A stretch of DNA of 64,000 nucleotides from a virus, in the IMG/VR virus record IMGVR_UViG_3300025648_000012, positions 62,001-126,000 of that record. One strand, given 5' to 3'. The translations under genes were made by a program, and so were the position numbers. Within the stretch, counting starts at the first letter, position 1. Every line of letters starts with the position of its first letter. The notes under the pieces are model-generated. The model was given only the letters and a program-made list of their open reading frames with translations, searched no databases and was not told the DNA's origin. This document shows positions 24,035 to 32,771 of the stretch, one piece after another.

Positions 24035-25043
24035 AGTACCCTCAGTAAATGCTGTTCTTGATATAGTTACAGCACTAGCCCCACCTTCTGGAGGTTCCGT
24101 TAGCTTAAATGCTACCAATGGAAAATTGGTAGTAACTTCTAAATCTGAGTTGGATTTAGTAGTGGCTAAAATTCCTTGTGAGGTCGAAGGTTCTGCTCAT
24201 TTTGCTATTACCTTAGATACATTTAAGCAAGCAGTTAAGGGCAAATCTGCAATGCAAGGGGAGTTTCTTAACGACCAAGGTTTGGTATTAACCAGTAAAA
24301 ACTATAAAGCAGTTTTGGCTACTTCTGATGCAGATTCAGTTGAGTATCCAAAAATTGAACCAGATGAGGTTCTAACTATTACTCCTGAGATGGGGAAATT
24401 TCTACTCAAAGCTGTGAGTAAAGTAGCGCTATCCCCATTGGGTGAAACTTGGATTCCTCTATCTATTGTTAGTACGGAAAAAGGAACAACTGTTATATGC
24501 TATGACCCCTACAAAGTTTTGTGGATGAAAAATTCTAAACTTGTTGGTAATTTTAGAGTAACCCTTCCAGTAACCACAATTAAAAATATACTATCTTCGC
24601 TATCTGGTAGAGAAATAACTCTAAATTTGACTAAACAATTAGTTGAAGTTAAAGCAGGCTTAGTTAAGGCAGCTGTTGCACTTCCTGGAGAAAGTACAAT
24701 TCCTTTAGACTCTGTTCTTGAGATTATTAAAAAGAAGAATACAAGTGAGTTAAATGAGTTGGATAAAGAAGAAGTCTCTAGTTTTTTAGAAAATGCTAAA
24801 GCAATAGCAGTTGGAAAATTATCTGAAATATCTGCCAAGGAAAATGTATGGAAAGTATCTTCGGATAGTGGCTCCATTTCTGCCAAGTTAAAAAATGCAA
24901 ACTTGACCTTCAAGATGGATTGCACAGTATTGAGCGACTTAGTTGGAAAATCCTCGAAGGTAGTGTTGATGGGGGTAAATGAGAGTGCGTATTTCTTTTC
25001 ATTAGGGGATAACGCCTTTGCTTATGGTTCACAAAATCAGTAA
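24012..25043 (+). CDS. DnaN-like sliding clamp (putative)
   Basis: 343-residue protein with the repeated beta-alpha-beta composition of the bacterial beta clamp, including VSLNATNGKLVVTSKSELDLVVAKIPCEVEG and FAITLDTFKQAVKG in the first repeat and similar strand/helix units later. Length is close to bacterial DnaN (about 370) rather than T4 gp45 (about 230). It would tether the family A polymerase. No clamp-loader genes are recognisable in the window, so a host loader may serve. The fold is judged by pattern only. Confidence 0.6.
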   Translation: MSMKFRFEVPSVNAVLDIVTALAPPSGGSVSLNATNGKLVVTSKSELDLVVAKIPCEVEGSAHFAITLDTFKQAVKGKSAMQGEFLNDQGLVLTSKNYKAVLATSDADSVEYPKIEPDEVLTITPEMGKFLLKAVSKVALSPLGETWIPLSIVSTEKGTTVICYDPYKVLWMKNSKLVGNFRVTLPVTTIKNILSSLSGREITLNLTKQLVEVKAGLVKAAVALPGESTIPLDSVLEIIKKKNTSELNELDKEEVSSFLENAKAIAVGKLSEISAKENVWKVSSDSGSISAKLKNANLTFKMDCTVLSDLVGKSSKVVLMGVNESAYFFSLGDNAFAYGSQNQ

Positions 25044-25052
25044 AAAATAGCA

Positions 25053-25442
25053 ATGACTTACTCCAGTATAATTACTACCTATAGTGACCTTCCTAAAAAT
25101 TACTTTTGGAAAAAAGAAAATGGGACTCTTTTTCCAACAGTTGACCTTAACAAAGGAATTTACACAGTAGGCGCCCCTTTGGACTTATCACTGTTTAGCT
25201 CTGTTTTTGTGCTTAACCAAGGCAACAAAGAAGTAGGATATTACTTTCAATCCCCTTATAAGGAAAAAGTAAGTAAATTTTTTTACTTAACTTGGTTTAG
25301 AAGTAATGAAGGAAAGGCAGAATCCTACAGAGCGTCATTAAAAACCGAAAATTTACTCATTCTTAATTTTGAAAACCATGGCTTATTAGCAATATCCCCT
25401 CAATGGAATTTTAGACTGTCCCAAATATTTGAGAACCAATGA
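25053..25442 (+). CDS. Hypothetical protein
   Basis: 129-residue protein rich in aromatic residues and beta-prone segments; no domain recognised. It ends in an ATGA overlap with the next gene. Located in the replication operon between clamp and helicase genes. Confidence 0.55.
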   Translation: MTYSSIITTYSDLPKNYFWKKENGTLFPTVDLNKGIYTVGAPLDLSLFSSVFVLNQGNKEVGYYFQSPYKEKVSKFFYLTWFRSNEGKAESYRASLKTENLLILNFENHGLLAISPQWNFRLSQIFENQ

Positions 25443-25948
25443 AACTTATGTTCACCTCATCCAAAGAATTCCAAAAATTTAAGCAAGAATTTGCAAATAG
25501 AGTCGAGATAGACCAGGACACTCTTATAGCTGAAATTCTTACTCTTCATAAATCTAGGTTATCACGAAACATAGTTGGAGAAAAACGGTACTCTCCTAAA
25601 ACGCTCATTGATGCTTCCCTTAGTGACTTATCTACTCGAGCTAGATTTACTGAGTTATTTGTGAGATTAGATATCAATGTGTCCAAGATGGAGCTTTTAA
25701 TTAAAGTAATAACTAACTATATAGTTTCAGAGTATGGGGAAGAGTTAAAAGCTGAGTACAAAACAGTAGGAGAAAGAAACGCCTATATTGACCGTAAACT
25801 GGCTAAATACAAACGACAGATAAAAGAGGGGCAACAAGTAATGGAGATGCTTCAAGCAGTAATAAAAGACATAGACATGGGAGGGTATTTGCTAAAAACT
25901 TGTATTGAATCCCTAAAACTTATTGACCCTAAAAACAATGTGGTCTAA
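25439..25948 (+). CDS. Helical hypothetical protein
   Basis: 169-residue, almost entirely helical and charged protein (for example YKTVGERNAYIDRKLAKYKRQIKEGQQ). Overlaps both neighbours. Position just upstream of a UvsW-like helicase could fit a recombination mediator or single-strand-DNA accessory protein, but there is no diagnostic motif. Confidence 0.55.
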   Translation: MKLMFTSSKEFQKFKQEFANRVEIDQDTLIAEILTLHKSRLSRNIVGEKRYSPKTLIDASLSDLSTRARFTELFVRLDINVSKMELLIKVITNYIVSEYGEELKAEYKTVGERNAYIDRKLAKYKRQIKEGQQVMEMLQAVIKDIDMGGYLLKTCIESLKLIDPKNNVV

Positions 25949-27446
25949 AAATCCGATACGTATTGTTCAAAGGGAATCTTTATTTTTGCCCTACAAAGAA
26001 GTTAAAAACAATGCTAAGTCAATAATTCAAAAATACACTCATTCTTTTTTTCAAGAAAAGGTGTGTTCCAAGTGTGAGTGGTTACCTGAAAGACATGCGG
26101 AATTTGATGTCTGCCAAAGGTGTCCAGCGTTCATAGGCTCTTATCAGCTGGCCAAAAAGGTAAAAGTAGGGAAGAATACATACCTTAAAGTTCCAGTAGG
26201 GGCTACGAAATACATACAGTCTAAATTCCCTAATGCAAAATGGGTACATAAATCTCCAACTACAAAAATTTCTCCCTTTGAAGTAACGGAAAAACTGCAC
26301 GACTTTCAAACTATTGCCGTTAAGGAAATGATTAGGGCAAAAAGAGGAGTTTTACAATCTCCTCCAAGGTCGGGCAAGACCGTTATGGCAGCAGCAATAA
26401 TACAAAAATTGCAGTGCAAAACACTAATACTTGCTTCTCAAAGAGAGTGGCTTCTTGGGTTTCAGGAGACTTTTATTGGTTCAAGTACTCAAAAAGGGTT
26501 TACAAACATCTCAAAAAACCGAATAGGGTTTTGCAAAAAACTTGAAGACTTCGAAAAGTTTGATATTTGCTTAGCTACAATTCAATCTTTTTATTCTTCT
26601 AAAGGTGCAAAACTTTTATCTGCTATAAAGTCATTGTTTCCTGTTATAGTAGTAGATGAAGTTCATTATGGAGCAGCAGACAAATTCATTGGAATTTTAG
26701 GAAAGTTAAACGCAAGGTACATTTTTGGTCTATCTGGTACTCCAGAACGAAAAGACGAAAAATTCTCCTTAATTAACTCTGTAATTTCTCCAGTAGCCCA
26801 TAAGACGAATGTTGAAGTATTGAGACCAACAGTAAAATTAGTTAGAACGAAATTAACAAAGTCTTATGCTCCTAATACACCTTTTCACCGCATTATCTCT
26901 GGAGTAGAAGGAAACCCTAAAAGAATTAAGCTAATTGCAAAACACGCTATCGAAGATATGGAGAAAGGTCATTCAGTTTTAATTCCAGTAAGGCTAATTA
27001 GAACAGTTCATAAAATAATCTCAGAAATAAATAAACAGGCAGGTAGAAAAGTAGCATTTCCTTTTTACGGCGGAATGAAAAAGGAAGAACGGGATATTAC
27101 GATTCAACGAGCTCGCCTATATAAAAGAAAAATAATAGTAGGTCAGATATCAATGGTATCCACTGGCATAAATATTCCTAGGTTAAGTTGCCTTTATGAA
27201 GTAGCAATTAGTTCAAACATTCCAAAATGCACTCAGCGAGTTTCCCGCATACTTACAAAAATAGAAGACAAACCTTCTCCCATTCTCAAGTTGTTTTTAG
27301 ATAATGTAGCAGTAAGAAAGCGGTGCTTAGCAAATGAGTGGTTCCGCGGAATAGTTGCAAGGTTTAAGCCAATAATATCAGAAAAAGATTCTGAAATTTT
27401 GCATGAGTATTTTAAGGAAAAAGACTTTTCTAGGCTAGAACTTTAG
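25938..27446 (+). CDS. SF2 DNA helicase (UvsW-like)
   Basis: 502-residue superfamily 2 helicase. The N-terminal zinc motif CSKCEWLP...CQRCPAF lies around residues 35-60. Q-motif-like HDFQTIAVKEM is followed by Walker A SPPRSGKTVMAAA (about 135), LILASQREW (motif Ia), DEVH (motif II, about 240), and GLSGTPERKD (motif III). Motif VI lies near SRILTKIED. It resembles T4 UvsW, which remodels branched DNA and removes R-loops. ATG 25938 is preferred over TTG 25923, though neither has a strong ribosome binding site. Confidence 0.88.
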   Translation: MWSKNPIRIVQRESLFLPYKEVKNNAKSIIQKYTHSFFQEKVCSKCEWLPERHAEFDVCQRCPAFIGSYQLAKKVKVGKNTYLKVPVGATKYIQSKFPNAKWVHKSPTTKISPFEVTEKLHDFQTIAVKEMIRAKRGVLQSPPRSGKTVMAAAIIQKLQCKTLILASQREWLLGFQETFIGSSTQKGFTNISKNRIGFCKKLEDFEKFDICLATIQSFYSSKGAKLLSAIKSLFPVIVVDEVHYGAADKFIGILGKLNARYIFGLSGTPERKDEKFSLINSVISPVAHKTNVEVLRPTVKLVRTKLTKSYAPNTPFHRIISGVEGNPKRIKLIAKHAIEDMEKGHSVLIPVRLIRTVHKIISEINKQAGRKVAFPFYGGMKKEERDITIQRARLYKRKIIVGQISMVSTGINIPRLSCLYEVAISSNIPKCTQRVSRILTKIEDKPSPILKLFLDNVAVRKRCLANEWFRGIVARFKPIISEKDSEILHEYFKEKDFSRLEL

Positions 27447-27464
27447 GGGCTATCAGGAGGTTTT

Positions 27465-28037
27465 ATGAGGATAAAAAAGAAGTACGAAAACGATAGAGTA
27501 AAAATTACAAAGATGTGTGAAGCAACCCCAGGATGGGTTAGACCCATTCCAAGTTTTACGTTTGCTCCCAAGGACTTTGTTATTGGTCATTCTGAACTTA
27601 ATCAAACCATTGTATCTGTAAATAGACAGTATGCTTCTTTTAATTCGTTTAATGAGAATTCAAAAGCTCCTGTGTTTTACCTATGTTCGGGTGCAGTTGA
27701 CGATACATTGGCAGCAAGGTTTGCTTCTTACTTGGGGTGGATTCACGAGCAGGAGGGAGGAGAGCCAGCATGGGTTCCTTTGTATGGAAATTTTTCTAAA
27801 ATTGAATTTGTAGAAGAACCCACTCTACTCATATTATCTGGTTTAACTGCTACCTCCACCTCAGTTAAAGTTGAAAAATGCCGAGATGCCCTAATTAAAT
27901 GGTCTCACTTACCACGAATTGTTGTAGCATCAGGCGATGACCCAATATCTTTGGGTTATAGATTAAACTTGATTCCAAATAGCTTCGCCTATTTTGGAAG
28001 TAATTTGTTGAAAAGTGGTGGGTCAGAGGTAGTATAA
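27465..28037 (+). CDS. Possible helicase loader, degenerate ATPase
   Basis: 190-residue protein directly upstream of the DnaB-like helicase. The C-terminal half reads PTLLILSGLTATSTSVKVEKCRDALIKW, then LPRIVVASGDDPISLGYRLNL. This resembles the Walker B to sensor portion of DnaC-type AAA+ loaders, with the expected acidic residues weak and no clear Walker A. TCAGGAGGTTTT gives a strong start. Assignment rests on gene order plus this pattern. Confidence 0.45.
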   Translation: MRIKKKYENDRVKITKMCEATPGWVRPIPSFTFAPKDFVIGHSELNQTIVSVNRQYASFNSFNENSKAPVFYLCSGAVDDTLAARFASYLGWIHEQEGGEPAWVPLYGNFSKIEFVEEPTLLILSGLTATSTSVKVEKCRDALIKWSHLPRIVVASGDDPISLGYRLNLIPNSFAYFGSNLLKSGGSEVV

Positions 28038-28039
28038 AA

Positions 28040-29350
28040 ATGGCTATTAAATTAGCGTCACCTCGCGCAGAATTAACTGTTCTACGAGGGTTAGTCCACT
28101 CCAAAAAAGTTAGTGGTGCTTTACTTAATTTAGTTGATAAATCCTACTTTTCTTCAAACGAAGCGAAAACGATTTATGAGTATGTTAATGACCATGTAGC
28201 AACACATGGTGATTTACCTTCATTTAGACTAATGGTAGAAGATCCTTCCATAAGTAGAAAAGCTCGTGAGTTTTTTAGAGATTCTATACCTACAATAACT
28301 TCCGTAGAAGACGCTGTTAGAGCTGCCAAGGTACTCAACAGGTATAGACAGTCTCGCGGGGTGCATGCCATAGGAACTCACATTGCTAATAAATTTGGCG
28401 GGGATGCTGTAGATGTTCCTAAAATAATAGAAGAAATTAGTGAGGCCATAGTAACAGTTGGGGGGAGTAAAAATAATGCAGCATTAGTAGGTCATATAGG
28501 CAGGTCATCGAATACCGCAGAGGATATTGAAGACATACTTAATGGGGAATCTTCTGAATTAGTAATCCCCACGGGAATACGTGACTTTGACGAAGACAAT
28601 GGCGGCTGGCTTCGTGGCTCTCTTGTATCCATGGGCGCTAATAGTGGCGCAGGGAAATCAGCAGTTGCGCTTAACGTGGCTCTAAATCAAGCATATAAGG
28701 GGTATAGAGTAATGTTTGTTCCCTTAGAAATGTCAAGGCAAGAGTTAGAGTGCAGAGCATTAGCTGCCATATCAGGAATTGATAACACAAGAATTTTACA
28801 GAGAAAACTAACTGAAAATGAAAAAACTTACGTTAAAGACAGATGGACTGAGTGGGAATATAAAGTAAAAAAGAGAAAAGGAAGACTGTCAATCTATAAA
28901 CCAGACGACGAAGTATCTGTAAATGATATATTCAATGTAGCTAATGTGTATAGACCTGACGTTCTTTATATTGATTATGCTTCACTTCTAAAGGAAGCAG
29001 ACGAAGACGATGCGTGGAAAGCCTTAGGTAGAGTGAGTAGAAAAAGTAAGTTAAATGCAGAAGCAACCAATAGGGTTAATGTGTTGTTAGTACAAATAAA
29101 TGACGAAGGAAAGATTCGTTATGCTCGTAAAATTGGAGAAGACTCTTCGTCTTGTTGGATATGGAATGCTCCACATTCAGAAAGAGCTAAAAATGTAGGA
29201 AAAATTAAGATTGAGCAATTTAAGTCAAGAAACAATAATAGCAAACCTTTTTTCATTGGAATGAATTGGTCTCACATGAAAGTAGTAAAAGCATCATCTG
29301 TTCAAGAAGAAAAAGTTGGAGAGGTTCCCCATCATGCGTCAGATATTTAG
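28040..29350 (+). CDS. Replicative DNA helicase (DnaB-like)
   Basis: 436-residue hexameric helicase. An N-terminal helical domain (about 1-130) is followed by a RecA-fold motor with Walker A GANSGAGKSAVALN (about 196-210), MFVPLEMSRQELECRALA (motif H1a region), VLYIDYASLL (Walker B, about 305-315), and VNVLLVQIN (motif H3). Unwinds DNA at the fork with the downstream primase and PolA. GAGGTAGTATAAAA precedes the ATG. Confidence 0.92.
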   Translation: MAIKLASPRAELTVLRGLVHSKKVSGALLNLVDKSYFSSNEAKTIYEYVNDHVATHGDLPSFRLMVEDPSISRKAREFFRDSIPTITSVEDAVRAAKVLNRYRQSRGVHAIGTHIANKFGGDAVDVPKIIEEISEAIVTVGGSKNNAALVGHIGRSSNTAEDIEDILNGESSELVIPTGIRDFDEDNGGWLRGSLVSMGANSGAGKSAVALNVALNQAYKGYRVMFVPLEMSRQELECRALAAISGIDNTRILQRKLTENEKTYVKDRWTEWEYKVKKRKGRLSIYKPDDEVSVNDIFNVANVYRPDVLYIDYASLLKEADEDDAWKALGRVSRKSKLNAEATNRVNVLLVQINDEGKIRYARKIGEDSSSCWIWNAPHSERAKNVGKIKIEQFKSRNNNSKPFFIGMNWSHMKVVKASSVQEEKVGEVPHHASDI

Positions 29351-29360
29351 GAGATAAAAA

Positions 29361-29820
29361 TGAAATTTGAAGTAAAAGAAAACGAAGGATTTGCAGCTTT
29401 GCTGGTCAGCGAATTACCGTATTTTGTGCAGTCTACATTTATACAGGCGACCTTGTAGGTATAAGTGAAACCTGTATTAAACTAGAAAATCCAAAGATTG
29501 TTTACGAAACTGGGGCCTTTAACGAAAAAGAATGGAAAGATGCTCAATCCCTACCTAATGAGCTATATATTCAAACTGGGATGATTGAATCTTTTGAAGT
29601 GAGCATTCCCATTAAAAATATTCGCAGGTTTTGGTTATATCCAAAGTTGCTGTCAGGAATACACTCTATGTCATGGTCGTACACTGGGAAAAATTCGTAT
29701 AGTGAGTCCGGTTCTGGAAATAGATCCCGTTGTAGGTGTAGGTCAGGAAACTGGAGTTGGGCGTGGTCAGAGTCAGGATCAAAATCAAGGGCAAATTCCA
29801 AGACTAGGTCTACCTCATAG
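29361..29820 (+). pseudogene. Frame-disrupted gene of a phage family with Ser/Gly-rich tail
   Basis: ATG 29361 has a good TAGGAGATAAAA site, but its frame stops after 32 residues at 29457-29459. The +1 frame is open from 29371 to 29820 with no start codon near its beginning. It encodes QRITVFCAVYIYTGDLVG, then IVYETGAFNEKEWKDAQSLP and IESFEVSIP, ending in a Ser/Gly/Arg/Trp tail (SESGSGNRSRCRCRSG). This pattern resembles a widespread phage family ending in glycine/serine repeats. A +1 shift between 29371 and about 29401 would restore one protein of about 153 residues. Either an indel mutation, a sequencing error or recoding explains it. Confidence 0.5.
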
Positions 29821-29891
29821 CACAAAAGAGAGAAAAGTTCTGAATAAATCTTAGGAAGCTATTAGGAAACTAAAACAGGAGATTAGACTAA

Positions 29892-30197
29892 ATGGCTGTC
29901 TACCACAAACCCAATGCACTTTTATCGTATTCTTTGGAGAATTCAAAAATGAAACCTTTTGACTATGTAAAAATGAAACCTTTTAACTTGGAAGCCGCCC
30001 TTGCTGGTGCGCCAGTTGTAACTAGAGACGGTAGGCCAGTGAAAATAGCAGGGTATAACCCGGATGCTCATGCAAGCGGTACCCTGACTGGTTGGATTGA
30101 GAAATCAATAGCTGGGTGGAATAAAAAAAAGGGGGGGAGGGCTGAAATGAAGGCTCTTAAATGTACGCAGCGCCCAAACCTTTTATCCATACATTAG
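29892..30197 (+). CDS. Small phage protein with VVTRDGRPV motif
   Basis: 101-residue protein. The core FNLEAALAGAPVVTRDGRPVKI, followed by LTGWIEKSIAGWNKKGG, is a pattern I associate with many uncharacterised phage proteins. An in-frame 24-base duplication gives MKPFDYVK then MKPFNLEA. The last 15 codons share strong DNA similarity with the end of the structured RNA at 14.15-14.21 kb. ACAGGAGATTAGACTAA precedes the ATG. Confidence 0.6.
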   Translation: MAVYHKPNALLSYSLENSKMKPFDYVKMKPFNLEAALAGAPVVTRDGRPVKIAGYNPDAHASGTLTGWIEKSIAGWNKKKGGRAEMKALKCTQRPNLLSIH

Positions 30198-30236
30198 AGT
30201 TTGCAGTTTTCAATTAAGGAGGCTAAGATAAAGCCA

Positions 30237-30647
30237 ATGGTAGAAAGATTGCAAGTATCAGTAGGAAAACACATAGTATTTTGCTATGACGGTAATCCAT
30301 GCTGGGTTATTCCAAAAGGTATATTTACTCACATAGAAGTTATAAGAAATTTTCCACCTGGAATTTTTATAAAATTGCCGTTTTTTGGTTACATTAAAGG
30401 AGCAGGGTGGACTTGTCCAAATACTACTCCAATTCCAAATGAAACTAGAGTTTGGCTTCCAAACTTTGTTCGTTTTGATATTGATGATTTCTACCATAGA
30501 ACCTCTATAACATCAAGGAAAAAAGTTCTATCTTATGTACCAGAGGTAGCCAAGGCGGTAACTGTAAATAGAAAGACCAATGAGTTTTACTATAAAGTAT
30601 TAGTTAAGGGAGTAGCAATAATTTCTTCGATAGAGGTACTAAAATGA
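30237..30647 (+). CDS. Hypothetical protein
   Basis: 136-residue beta-rich protein of unknown function. A perfect AAGGAGG (30216-30222) lies 14 bases upstream of ATG 30237, longer than usual; an ATA at 30228 would be at ideal spacing, so the true start is uncertain. An in-frame TTG at 30201 lies upstream of the ribosome site and is unlikely. Stop overlaps the next ATG. Confidence 0.5.
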   Translation: MVERLQVSVGKHIVFCYDGNPCWVIPKGIFTHIEVIRNFPPGIFIKLPFFGYIKGAGWTCPNTTPIPNETRVWLPNFVRFDIDDFYHRTSITSRKKVLSYVPEVAKAVTVNRKTNEFYYKVLVKGVAIISSIEVLK

Positions 30648-30847
30648 AAGAAAGAAAAGCGCAACTACTTAAAGTTGCTAATTTACTATTGTCTGAATCT
30701 AACTATGCTGTTGATATTGCTTCGTTAAGAGGATTTTGTTTAGGAGCAAACATTGAAGCAAAAGATCTAAAACAATACTTAATGGAGCATCTTGGAGAGT
30801 TTCCTAAGTGTATTCCAGAAAATTTTATTTACGCCGCTGGACTGTAA
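30644..30847 (+). CDS. Small hypothetical protein
   Basis: 67-residue helical protein (LLKVANLLLSESNYAVDIASLRG), coupled to the preceding gene by an ATGA overlap and placed directly before the primase. No family recognised. Confidence 0.5.
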   Translation: MKERKAQLLKVANLLLSESNYAVDIASLRGFCLGANIEAKDLKQYLMEHLGEFPKCIPENFIYAAGL

Positions 30848-30864
30848 AACAAAAGGAGGCCTAA

Positions 30865-31806
30865 ATGCTTGCCAGTACATCTTTAGAGGTGGAAGCAGCC
30901 TTAGCCGCATATTCAGGTGTTAAGAATAGAGTAAGTAATTCCGTATTTATTTTATGTCCATACCATTCTGAAAAAACTCCGTCAGGTAGGATATTTTTGG
31001 ATAATGGTTATTTTACTTGCTATGGCTGTGGACACAAAGCCCCGTGGAGTTCAATTAAAGAAAAACTAGGCATTGGAGATAAACCTTCCGATATTTATGC
31101 TGGTAAAATATCTATACCCGTAGAGTATGAAGAAGTAGAAAAATTGGAATTAAAAGAGTTACCAAAAGGAAAATCTTGGAGAGGATTTTCAACCTCATTT
31201 TTATCTTCCCTAGGAGCCAAACTACAAGTCTATAAGGGCAAAACTTGGGTGTGGTTTCCTGTGGAGGTATTAGGAATTCAAAGAGGGTACATTCGTGCCT
31301 TTATCAAAAAACCAAAGACTAACCTACCTTCATATTTTAATAGCTATGGCACTTGGTCTAAAGAATATGGATTGTTTTTATTTGACCAATCTGTAAATAT
31401 AATGGACAAAGCAAAAAAGAAAACTCTAGTAGTAGTCGAGGGTCCTCGGGATGCCCTAAGACTGGTTAGAGCTAACATTCCAGCAGTTGCTCTATTAGGA
31501 GCTACAAACTTTACAGAGAAAAAGGCATCCCTATTGGAAATTGCTGGAGTTACAAAAATAATTTCCTGTTTAGACGGAGATTCGGCAGGTATAGCCGGAA
31601 CTAAAAACATAGAGCATATTTTAAGTAGGGGTAATGGGTTAAGTCTAGAAGTATTTAGCTTGTCAGGGAAGGACTCTCCTTATTGGAAATTTAAGGATTT
31701 TGACTTTCCAAAAAAGGAAGCAGGGAAAGAAGGCGTGGAATTGTGGGACCCTTACTCTATGCCCAAAGCGAAATTAAACGAACTAAAGCAACTTTACTGG
31801 GAGTAA
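30865..31806 (+). CDS. DNA primase (CHC2 zinc finger plus TOPRIM)
   Basis: 313-residue DnaG/T4 gp61-type primase that synthesises RNA primers. The zinc-binding module is Cys31-Pro-Tyr-His34 with Cys52-Tyr-Gly-Cys55. The TOPRIM core has VVVEGPRDALRL (about 190) and CLDGDSAG (about 235). It is shorter than DnaG because the C-terminal helicase-interaction domain is missing, as in many phage primases. AAAAGGAGGCCTAA gives a strong start. Confidence 0.9.
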   Translation: MLASTSLEVEAALAAYSGVKNRVSNSVFILCPYHSEKTPSGRIFLDNGYFTCYGCGHKAPWSSIKEKLGIGDKPSDIYAGKISIPVEYEEVEKLELKELPKGKSWRGFSTSFLSSLGAKLQVYKGKTWVWFPVEVLGIQRGYIRAFIKKPKTNLPSYFNSYGTWSKEYGLFLFDQSVNIMDKAKKKTLVVVEGPRDALRLVRANIPAVALLGATNFTEKKASLLEIAGVTKIISCLDGDSAGIAGTKNIEHILSRGNGLSLEVFSLSGKDSPYWKFKDFDFPKKEAGKEGVELWDPYSMPKAKLNELKQLYWE

Positions 31807-31809
31807 ATT

Positions 31810-32373
31810 ATGTCAAACCGCGTAATAAAAGAACCAAAGTTTACTATTACAAAAGATATACACCTATCTTATGGTCATAGGGTATGGACTCAGGAATTAG
31901 ACCCAGAGTTTGCTTTAGATAACTCGTGCGTATGTAAGCATTTGCATGGACATTCTGGAACTATAACGGTTGGACTTAGTTCAGAAAAAGTAACAGATGG
32001 CTTTGTAACTGACTTTAAGCACTTAAACTGGTTAAAGCAGGCTGTGGATACTCACCTTGACCACAAGTTTATTATTGATAAAAACGACCCACTATATATG
32101 TATTTAGTAGGCTGTGCTGGCTATGAAAAGCAACCCTGTATGTTAAACGAAAAAGAATTTTTTGGAGGCGCATATTCCTTAGTCTCTCCTTTTGCCTTAA
32201 ACAATTCACTTACAGAATTCGTTGAGAGCTTTACCGTTGTGAACTTTGTTCCTACATCTGAAAATTTAGCTAAATGGATTTTTGAAATAGTGGAAAAGAA
32301 AATGGAAAGATTAGCTACAGTAGATTTTGTTACATGGAAAGAAACAGAAAAAACTTCTGCAACTTATAGTTAA
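31810..32373 (+). CDS. queD: 6-carboxy-tetrahydropterin synthase (QueD/PTPS family)
   Basis: 187-residue T-fold enzyme of the 7-deazaguanine pathway, converting dihydroneopterin triphosphate to 6-carboxy-5,6,7,8-tetrahydropterin. Zinc ligands are visible as His23 (YGHR) and His46/His48 (HLHGHSG), with catalytic cysteine candidates Cys40/Cys42. GFVTDFKHL and the TSENLAKWIFEIV helix are typical. The C-terminal TVDFVTWKETEKTSATYS matches the family end, including the ETxxxxAxY pattern. First gene of the deazaguanine cluster. Confidence 0.93.
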   Translation: MSNRVIKEPKFTITKDIHLSYGHRVWTQELDPEFALDNSCVCKHLHGHSGTITVGLSSEKVTDGFVTDFKHLNWLKQAVDTHLDHKFIIDKNDPLYMYLVGCAGYEKQPCMLNEKEFFGGAYSLVSPFALNNSLTEFVESFTVVNFVPTSENLAKWIFEIVEKKMERLATVDFVTWKETEKTSATYS

Positions 32374-32390
32374 ATATATTATAGATTAAA

Positions 32391-32771
32391 ATGAAAAAAA
32401 TCTGGATTACATTTAGTAAGCATGGATTACATAAATACCCAAATGCTCCGGTTGAGGTTGGATATTTAGCTAATGAGCATAGACACCTATTCAAGTTCAA
32501 AGTAACAATTGAAGTTTCTCACTTAGATAGAGAATTAGAATTTCACATGGTACAAAACTATTGTGAAGGCATGTACAGTTGTGGGGTTTTAGAACTGAGT
32601 AATAAATCCTGCGAAATGCTAGCAGTCGAGCTTTTAGACAAGCTTCACAAAAAGTATACGTATTTTCCTAATTCAGAGGATTTTAGATATCTCGAGGTTG
32701 AAGTTTCGGAAGATGGAGAATGCGGGGCCATTTGCGATGTAACTGATTTACTTAGGAAAACTTTAGAATGA
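32391..32771 (+). CDS. QueD-like T-fold paralogue, probably degenerate
   Basis: 126-residue protein directly after queD. NEHRHLFKFKVTIEVSHLDRELEF, then SCEMLAVELLDKL, then YLEVEVSEDGECGAI follows the strand-helix-strand order of a pterin-synthase T-fold. The HGH zinc motif is reduced to HRH, and an EDGE motif closes the protein. It may form a hetero-oligomer with QueD or bind a pathway intermediate. No ribosome binding site is obvious. Confidence 0.5.
   Translation: MKKIWITFSKHGLHKYPNAPVEVGYLANEHRHLFKFKVTIEVSHLDRELEFHMVQNYCEGMYSCGVLELSNKSCEMLAVELLDKLHKKYTYFPNSEDFRYLEVEVSEDGECGAICDVTDLLRKTLE

Noticed and set aside
29581-29820. Independent 79-residue gene starting at ATG 29581
   Set aside because: The frame is open well upstream with recognisable family sequence, so this is the C-terminal part of the frame-disrupted gene.
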